DNA from: Dimorphilus gyrociliatus | Lineage: Eukaryota; Annelida; Polychaeta; Dinophilidae | Length of the DNA stretch: 52,121 bases | Direction of reading: 5' to 3' | Assembly: GCA_904063045.1 (NCBI GenBank) | Contig: CAJFCJ010000060.1 | Span: forward strand, 67,228 to 119,348 | Shown: one piece after another, positions 44,205 through 52,121 of the stretch | Position numbering within the stretch: position 1 is the first letter of the stretch | Layout of the letters: every line of letters begins with the position of its first letter | Notes under the pieces: model-generated | The model's database searches: none | What the model was told of the DNA's origin: nothing | Seen by the model: only the letters and a program-made list of their open reading frames with translations | Position numbers and translations under genes: made by a program

Positions 44205-47200
44205 ATGTTGGTTTTTGTCTCCTTTCTCATTATACTTAATGAAATTGAATGTAAATCAAAAAATTTATGTTACTCTGTGAAATATTATCCAAATTATCAT
44301 TACAAAAAATTAACAATGGGAAAAACAATTGAAGACACTCCTTCCAAGATAACAGCTTTTATTGTTTTAAAAAGTAATAGCAAAAGAATTTATAAAATAT
44401 TACCTGATGCAAAATTTTTGAAAAAAAGAAGCAATTATGATATTATTGGAAAGCATGTATGCAAAGCGAATGGATATGATGATATGTTCATGATTATTGA
44501 GAAGCATTTTGAGGAGACAAACAGTAATTGTTTTATTCAATTGATATGACAAAAAAAATGGTACACCAATAGCCATTTTCCGCCATATTTCATTAATGAA
44601 AAAAACTAGATAATATTAAATATCTTTCTGTTTAATTAATTAAAAATTTCATTTAAATAGCTGACAGAGTTGTTAAATTAAAAAGACAAGCAGTATGTTA
44701 AAATTGCCTTTATAATAAAAATAATTTGCTGTTTTAAGTACCATTTATTTTAGTTTTCTTTTGCAGTGGCTAAAAAAAAAAAGGCTTCGAATTTTAAAAT
44801 CTAAAGGTTGTTATTCAAAGACCAACTATAAGCATACATTCAAAATTACTTGTATGAAAATCAACAAAAAATGTAAATGAATTAGAAAAGTCAAAAACAA
44901 AACGACAGTAACCAGTTTAAATTTTCTTTTATTACACTACCAGATTTCTATAGTTGGAAAATAGAGAATATTTTACGCGGCAAAGGTCATTTTAATAATT
45001 CGTAAGATACTTAAGAAGAAAAGGAAAGTTAACTCTTTATTTTACCACCAGGGTATAGAGAAGAGGAAGTAGACCTTGCTGCAGAGAGAAAAAGTTATTT
45101 TATATTTGTAAGATATATGAAAAAAAGTTATCTTTTGGCAAAACACGAGAACATATCTGTAGAAAATATATGCACTAAAAAATATCATTTACTATTCGAT
45201 GGTAGAACGAGTGGATATCCGCGAAAAGGATGTTACTATGGTAACGAGACACATTATCGAATTGATTCCAAAATTTTTATTAAAAATTGCATACCATATC
45301 AAAGATGTGATGAAAATCAGGAAGGTATTTAAAGGTGAATCTATTCACTTTTGCCCCATTAGCTCTTCCTTCCTTTTCTCTAGATATGAACTTAAAAGGA
45401 TATACATTCTTAAAAAGTAGAAAAAACAATAATACTTTCTATCCTCTGATTAATTCAAAAAAATATGGAAGTTTTTCAATTTATCTGTCAGATATGATGT
45501 TAAAAAAATTAACAGAGATTCTATTTTGTAAACATTTGAATTTTACATCAATTAGCAATTATGAAACCTATAACATGAACAAATGTGACTTAGGATTGCA
45601 ATTTACATCAAATGTTAAAATTTTCTCTCTAGATTGTTCTAATGATGTTAAATCATTGGCTGATTGTATTTTTGGTCTAAAATCCTCTACTATTTCTCTG
45701 GCAAAAAGTAGATTATGTGTTATAACTTGTGAAAATAGATATATAGAACAGAAATTTCGCTTTGTACAAAACAATTTGGATATAGTTTATCAACATAGTC
45801 ACAATGGATTATCAAGTGTACGAGGTCATATAGAACTAAACTTTAACAATTTTTGGGTTAATATATTAGTTTCTCCCTTTGCCAGTAGAACATTACAGGT
45901 ATTGAAAATCAATTTTCCCTGACGGTGAAGTATAGGCTTTGGTAAAAATTCATTTTCATTAATCAATGCCAAACTGAAGTTTACCACAAAAAAAAATGAA
46001 AAATAGGGAAAGATGTTGTACAGCATCTAGTATATATATTTAGGATATATAAATCCCAATGGAATATCTTCAACTTTTATTTTGTGAATGAATATGAAAT
46101 TTTTCCAAATCTTATCCAAAACACGTCTATCACTCTTTATTCTTTTTTAGTTAATATATAAAATTATTTAAAAGAATGTTTTTCTTTTGTTTTTTAAACA
46201 GTTAGTCTGTAAATATTTCAACTATAGACATTCAACTTTTCTGTTTCATAATAACAAAAAAGTTAAAAAGCATATTCCATTTCTGATCAATTGCAAAAAT
46301 TGTACCAGTTTAGATTGTTGTGATATTACTGTAGATGTAAAACTGTTAGTTTATAAAAAAGGAGATACTCAATTTGACATATCTTGTCACAATAATGCAG
46401 AAATATCTGATGGTTGGTATTTAGTTTTTTTCACATTTTTTTTTAAAGTTTTAAAATTTTAAAAAAAAAAAAAAAGAAGTTTGTTCTAATGAAAATGATA
46501 TAAAGTATAATGGAAGATGTTATTCTATCCATATATCTGGAAATATATCACATTTGTTTGAATCTTCATTGAATTATAATTATTTTGATGATGTCTACAC
46601 AAGACAACAGATAAATCAAGTTTGCAAGCGAGAAAATAAGATTGTCTTTAGTCCAGATTTAATGACTGAAATATCTTTAATTAATGAATTATTCAAGCTT
46701 TTACTTAAAACATATAGATCTACAGCAGAAATAAATGTTCCATTAGGTAGATTGATCAAAAGATTTCAATGTCAAATAATTTTTCTTTATTTTGACCAAA
46801 AGAATATCTTGTGCCCAGAGAAATAAGCGGAATGTTTGGCTACCTTCGATTAGAGTAAAGTTATTGATAATATAAAATATATAAGGGTTTAACAGGGAAA
46901 AAAAAGGGATGTTGTTGAAAACGCCCACAGTTTTACAGTTTTACCCTAACCCTAACCCAGCCCTGGACCCTGTTTTTAGGGCTTTATTGTTCCTAAACCT
47001 TAGTTTGGACCCACCTAATTACAAACCAATTGCTTAAATACTTTTCCTAACCTAATCCCAACCCAAAATCTTACCCCAAAAATACACCAAAATGGGCGTT
47101 TTCAACAGCCCCCCAAAAAAGAGCATCCCACTGTTGGGGTCAACAACATCCGAAATGTTTTATTGAACTGATCAATGTTACGGTTTTTCATATCTTTTTT

Positions 47201-50200
47201 TCATACCAATGGGGATGGTTTTATTTCCTAATCCTATAATTTCTTATCAACTTTTTGATATTATAGAGAATTTACGGAAGCAAAGACAATTGCTCTTACT
47301 GGAATAGAATACCATTTTCGCAATCTCGACAAGTCGAGAGCAAACGAAAACCGCTTTCATATGAATGCTTTAATATCTAAGAGTATAAACTGTAAGGATG
47401 ACAATGAATTGAAATTTTTGGTGTGCGAACAGTCGCTTTGTAACTAGACAAACAAAACTTTATTAATCTTCATTTTAAATATTCTGTTTTAATCTTCCAG
47501 ATAACCAGAATAAGAACACTGAATGGAATTACAATGTATTATCTTTACCAGAATCCTCTAATTGTCCTTTAGAACTTTTCACTTGTCAAACGTACAAGTT
47601 TTGCGTAAGTATGCTAGATATTTGTGATGGTGACAATGATTGTTACGACGGAAGCGATGAGAGAGATTGTTTAAGCATGTACAAGTTTGTTTGTAAAAGT
47701 GGACAACAAATATCTGCCCAATTTGTGTGTGATTTTTCTGCTGATTGCGATGATAAATCTGATGAATTAAACAGTAAAAGAAATTACCAAAACAGTCATC
47801 TTACTACAAATCAGTAAATGTTTTTTTAATTAAAAAATAACTAATCATTAATCATATCCTTATCTTATCAAATAGATTATTTATATGCCAAAATGGTCAA
47901 AAGATACCGAAAATCTACGAATGTAATAATGTTAGAAATTGTTATGACAATAGCGATGAAAGTAGTCAATGCGAAGGTTTTTGAATAAAATATCTAGTAT
48001 ATCCATGACCTAATTCTGTTTAATAGAAAGATGCGAGACTGGCACATTTTGTGAAAATTACTGTGTGCGAAAAGAATTTAAATGCGATTTTCATCCTGAC
48101 TGCACTGATTTATTAGATGAAAGTGTAGTTAAATGCGATGATCGAAGTTTATATACTGAACAATTCTTGGAGAGAATTAAAAAACTTCCACCAACAACTG
48201 CCTATTGTACATTGGAATACGATTCATTTGGGAGGATAGTAACAAGGGCCGGATTCCCTTTGTATCAATTAAGTCATTGCGCAAATGTCACATGTAAAAT
48301 TGGAGAATATAAATGTCAAAAAAAAGGTTTTTGTATCCCTTTGGATAAAGTTTGTGACAAAGTATTCCATTGTTTGGAAGGAGATGATGAAATAAATTGC
48401 GGTATTGTATTATTATAGGCCTATTCTATTTAAAATCGTGTCAATAAATGTATATAGAAACATTTCGACCACATGCAACATTTCTTTGTAAATACGATAA
48501 TATTTTTCTAAATTTGAGTAAAGTTTGCAATGGAATTCTTGATTGTAAAAGTGGTCATGATGAAATATTTTGCTATAATTATGCTGAAATAAAATGCCCA
48601 AATTTATGTAATTGTCAAACTTTAGCAACAATTCAATGTTCAAATAGAAATGGTTATAAATTGAATGAAATCAAATTTAATTTTGGTATGAGAAAACTAA
48701 TTATAATAGAATTTTTTGGAGAAATATCTATATATCTAATGGAAAGTTTAACATGAACACAATTAATTTATCAAAGTAGTAATATTGAAAAAATTCCCAA
48801 GTTAACAACATTAAATCTGATAGTATTGAATTTAAGAAACAATAGTATAAAACAATTAACAGCAACAGATCTTGAAAATTATGAATCACTCCAAAATTTT
48901 GATATAAGTGAAAATTTATTTGATAAAATTCCAACTGAATTTTTTTCACCAACAATAAATATAATTTTTTTAAATTTAACAAAAACAAAATTAACAATAA
49001 TTGATAATGAAATATTCAGTTATTTAGTCAATTTAAAGACATTAGAAATGATGAATTGCAAATTGAAAACTGTTAGTAGTAGTCCATTTGAAAAATTAAT
49101 AAAATTAGAAAATTTATATTTGATGAATACAAAATTACCAAAAATTTTAAATTTAAATATGATAAGAAATTTGAAATCATTAAAAAGATTATATTCTGAA
49201 AGTTTTCTTTTATGTTGTATGGCAAAAAAGTTCAAGTCAGAAAATAAAGTGGACTGTATACCAGACAAATCTGTCATTAAAATATGCAAAGATTTAATTG
49301 GATCTCAATCATTGAGGATTGTAATATGGATTATTATATTTTTGGGTTTACTTGGAAATTCTTTAGCCCTATATATACAATTGAAATCTTTTAAACCATC
49401 TTCAATATTCTACCTATTTCTTCATAGTTCTGATTTATTATTTAGTTGTTATCTCACAGCTATTGGTATAACTGATTTATACTATAAAGGCAATTATATT
49501 GAACATGATACTGATTGGAGATTTGGTCCTTTATGCACAATTTGATTTCAATATCTATATCACTGGCTCCTTACTTTCTATTTGAGGTAAGAATAAAAAA
49601 ATATACATGCATTTTCAAGTTCTTATTGTAGTTGTTGTTTGCTGTAGTTGTTTACTTCTTTTAGGATTATTTCTCAAGATCTGTTGTTTGCTTCTCACTT
49701 CACATTACATCAGAAAGAGCAAATGGATGGCAATATTCATTTGCAACTTTTAGCCCCCTAACATTTTTCCAATTGATAATTATAATATATTTTTATATTG
49801 AAATAACAAGGGAAATTTGGAAATCAAAAGATATTAATAGAAGCCAATTTAGAAAAAGAATACTAAATATCATAAAGACAAGTTTGATAATTGTTTTAAC
49901 AAATGTTGTTTGTTTTATTCCCATTTCAATTTTAGGTTAGTTTTGTATTTCTTTCATAAAAACTGGTAATACAAAGTCTTTTCTGTTCTTTTTTTTAAAC
50001 TAGGATTTGTGGCTTTGGATATTAATCATCAATTAGATGAAGGATACTATCCTTGGTTTATTATACTGATTGTACCATTAAACTCTCTCTTTAATCCATA
50101 TATCTATTGTACAGCAACACTAATAGAATTTTTGAGACAAAAAATCAAAAAAAGGCTTAATGCTGTCAACATTTTGTAAATATTATTTTTCCATGGGCAT

Positions 50201-50826
50201 GAGAGAAAATGTCCTAACCTATCCCATTAGTTGGCAAACTTATCTTCATTATCATCTTCTTAACTGTTAATTTAACCCTATACCCATTGAGGACATTTTC
50301 TCCCAATCCCTTTTTTTTATTATATACATTTCTTATACAATATGTAAACAAATTTCCATTTTTAGACATAAATTAATTATTGATGCAAAACATTCTGAAA
50401 AAAAGAAATGTTAGTAAAAACTTTTAGTACCTTTTTTCTTATTAACAAAGTTTCGTTTTTTTTGTTCAAGTTTTAAAATTTCTATCAGAATTGGATAATG
50501 ATGGAATAATATTTGATGCTCAGAATAAATTTAATACACATGAAATTTGTGCTAAATATACTGTAAATCTATTAACAATTTGGAATATAGCAATCAGCAT
50601 ATGTAATGGATTGCTAAACGCCCATTCATTGAATTTAGGCATAAATGATAGAAAAGAAATATGTGTTTTTTCTGGGAATTTAAACTGTAAAAAACAAATA
50701 CCAATATTTCTCTTGGCTTTAACTGATATAGAAAGTAGGAAAGATTGCTCTCAAAATAGTCAAGATATAATGAAATTTGGGAAACTTTTAAGAAAGTATA
50801 TTTCAAATTATTCCCTACCGAAATAA
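44205..50826 (+). pseudogene. Receptor F: paralogue of E with intact tail but a TGA and a TM3-TM4 deletion
   Basis: Exons: 44205-44523, 44661-44692, 44767-44851, 45052-45324, 45384-45898, 46202-46412, 46477-46746, 47269-47439, 47501-47813, 47876-47976, 48027-48401, 48458-49586, 49665-49935, 50004-50175, 50366-50409, 50471-50826. Signal peptide (MLVFVSFLIILNEIEC); two SRCR modules (FCKHLNFTSISNYE, LVCKYFNYRH); CTLD (KYNGRCYSIHI to LKFLVCEQS); six LDLa (e.g. CDGDNDCYDGSDERDC); LRR; TM7 FNPYIYC; and a tail with WNIAISICNGLLNAHS and SQDIMKFGKLLRKYI. The TGA at 48754-48756 lies in the LRRs. After WRFGPLC (start of TM3) the sequence jumps, out of frame, to the end of TM4, losing about 60 residues including the DRY region. 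All other phases agree, so decay is recent, or the gene is expressed only as its ectodomain. Confidence 0.75.
46906..47114 (+). mobile_element. MITE family A, diverged copy 3, in intron 7 of receptor F
   Basis: Ends GGGATGTTGTTGAAAACGCC and, inverted, TGTTGAAAACGCCCA. The interior contains GTTTTACCCTAACCCTAACC followed by CAGCCCT, as in copies 1 and 2. Length 209 bp. Flanks are A-rich (AAAAAA), so the target duplication is ambiguous. It lies between the two halves of the C-type-lectin domain, inside a 522-nt intron that is otherwise AT-rich. Confidence 0.7.
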
Positions 50827-51777
50827 AAAGAAATTGATTATCAAATATGTTGTAAATCCAATGCTGTTTGTTGTTTAAATAAATAGAATTTTATTTCAAC
50901 ACCAACAAAAACACTTTCATAGCAAGTAGGCTAAATAGCATCAGGTACTTTTATTAATTTACAGATATCCAAACAAGAAAAAGTGTTACTTATTATTAAA
51001 TCTATTACCATTTTTGTTTATCTTAAATATTGAAACTAACATTGAAAATGTCATGTTCCACAAGAATCACCAGGGTCAATAGTTCATGATGGAATACTCA
51101 TGTTTCGTCTTCTTCCTTACCATACTTTTCTAAGAATTCTGTAGACTTCTCTACCCTTTTGGCTTTATGTCACCAATCAAATTGGTATGGAATCCATCTC
51201 AGCCTGGGTTATTCTCCTATTATCTCTGATTAATGCCATAACTCTATCCTTATTGCAATTGTTGCTGGCTGTTCTTTGGCATCCTGGCTAGTCACCCTCA
51301 AGTATATTTATTTTTCCTCCTTTAAAATTCTCTAATCCAATTTCTTACTTAACCTTTGCTAAGTAGGCCATTTTATAAATTTTCAATGTCTTGAATAAAA
51401 TTTTTACCATTGCAATGAAAAAGAAAAGACGATTTACGTGAATTTATCCAAGCAAAGAAAACACGCGATTCTGCAGTTAAAGAATGCTAAATCCCAAAAA
51501 AAAAATACTTTTAATAAAAGAGATTATCTATCAGAGACCATTCCTGGTTTCAATTCCACCACCAGATTCTATTATCCAGATTTTCAAAATATTTTAAGAA
51601 AAGATAGATAAAAAATATCTCAATGAGAATTGCTTTAAATATAGATAATAAACTTTCATAGGCCTATAAAATTGTTTGTCAAACAATACTTTTTTGTTTA
51701 TATGTGTATTTTTGTGATAAATGAAATATGATTTTTTTAATATTAAAAAATGACTAATTAAAAATTGAGATACTGAC
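50827..51777. other. Gene-free spacer
   Basis: 3' flank of receptor F. A less AT-rich block at 51050-51350 has no open frame or recognisable repeat partner in this window. Further exons of the PAN-domain gene may lie here but none is evident. Confidence 0.4.
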
Positions 51778-52121
51778 CTTGACTACAATTTTCAGGTTTT
51801 CCATAATAGTCATATATACCACTAGAAACAAATAAATTTGGTTGTGATTGCTTTGATTCATCATTGAAATAGCATGTATTCTGATCTCTTTTGTAGTCGA
51901 TTGACCTTGAAAAAACAAGAGAAATTAAATAAATTCTATTGTCCATTTTTTTTTACTCCAAAAGAAGGAAAAGATAAAGAAAATCCAACTTGCAAAGTTC
52001 ATTCTTGTCACAGTATTTTTTACAATTTTCAACAGTTGCCACACCACTTGTAGAACCATCAAATTCAGCTATTGGAATTGATCTGCCAGAGATAGCACTA
52101 CCCGCAAAATATTCGTAGTCA
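51778..52121 (-). CDS. PAN/Apple-domain protein, partial (two exons, continues past the window)
   Basis: The exon entering from the window end (51990-52121) reads VENCKKYCDKNELC. It joins in frame across an 84-nt intron to 51778-51905, reading SIDYKRDQNTCYFNDES and ending PENCSQ before GTCAGT. The pattern C-x3-C-x5-C-x-S-x-x-Y, then C-x-F, is that of PAN/Apple domains, extracellular protein- or carbohydrate-binding modules. Neither the start nor the end of the gene is inside the window. Same strand as receptor E, convergent with receptor F. Confidence 0.55.

Noticed and set aside
47260-47440. Apparent frameshift in the C-type-lectin domain of receptor F
   Set aside because: Using the second of two adjacent AG acceptors (exon from 47269) gives one open frame through LKFLVCEQS.
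1-52121. CRISPR arrays, rRNA or bacterial-type operons
   Set aside because: No regularly spaced direct repeats, rRNA-like blocks or clustered intronless genes were seen; the organisation is eukaryotic.

Overview
The window is animal nuclear DNA. It is strongly AT-rich, and its genes are split by short GT-AG introns (mostly about 45-130 nt, one of only 29 nt) and separated by transposon debris. The domain set is metazoan: class A GPCRs, LDLa, SRCR, C-type lectin, leucine-rich repeats, F5/8-type lectins, a farnesoic-acid-methyltransferase-type domain, Ly6-like and GPI-anchored proteins. LDLa-LRR-7TM receptors of this general kind are known from molluscs (GRL101) and related invertebrates. I cannot name the species; a small-intron invertebrate, perhaps a spiralian, is the best guess.

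Layout. 1-7.4 kb: transposon relics, a one-exon methyltransferase-fold gene (minus), the 3' part of a Ly6-like gene, a hammerhead-like motif and a collapsed GPCR pseudogene. 7.8-10.0 kb: a complete six-exon secreted gene with an FAMeT domain and lectin-like modules (620 aa). 11.6-12.3 kb: a small three-exon GPI-anchored protein (112 aa) with a MITE in intron 1. 13-20 kb: an LTR, an intronless GPCR, a broken Tc1 element, cysteine-rich exons and more MITEs. 20.4-26.0 kb (minus): a giant receptor, here called receptor C. 26.6-33.6 kb: an LTR plus gag relic, fragments of a CACHD1-like gene, a frameshifted GPCR, a MULE-like element and LRR pseudogene pieces. 34.1-36.2 kb (minus): an eight-exon fucolectin-type gene. 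37.5-43.65 kb (minus) and 44.2-50.8 kb (plus): receptors E and F, paralogues arranged head to head. 51.8 kb to the end (minus): part of a PAN/Apple-domain gene.

The outstanding content is the family of three receptors (C, E, F). I could splice each one by hand with consistent phases. Each reads: signal peptide, unknown N-terminal region, SRCR module(s), C-type-lectin-like domain, six LDLa modules, leucine-rich repeats, seven transmembrane segments, then a C-terminal tail resembling a degenerate protein kinase. The tail is joined on by a small linker exon whose donor overlaps an apparent stop codon, so a simple ORF scan would miss it. Receptor E is open over 19 exons (1,608 codons including the terminal stop) apart from one in-frame TGA near its start. 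Receptor F carries a TGA and has lost TM3-TM4. Receptor C has one frameshift in the LRRs. The layout suggests a surface sensor that couples adhesive, pathogen-type binding modules to a GPCR core and a pseudokinase-like tail.

Mobile DNA is abundant: a 207-bp MITE family with perfect 9-bp target duplications and telomere-like internal repeats, a second MITE family carrying a short conserved reading frame, MULE-like elements, a Tc1 relic and two LTR copies. No rRNA or CRISPR was seen, and no tRNA was recognised by eye. All exon models are manual and no database search was possible.
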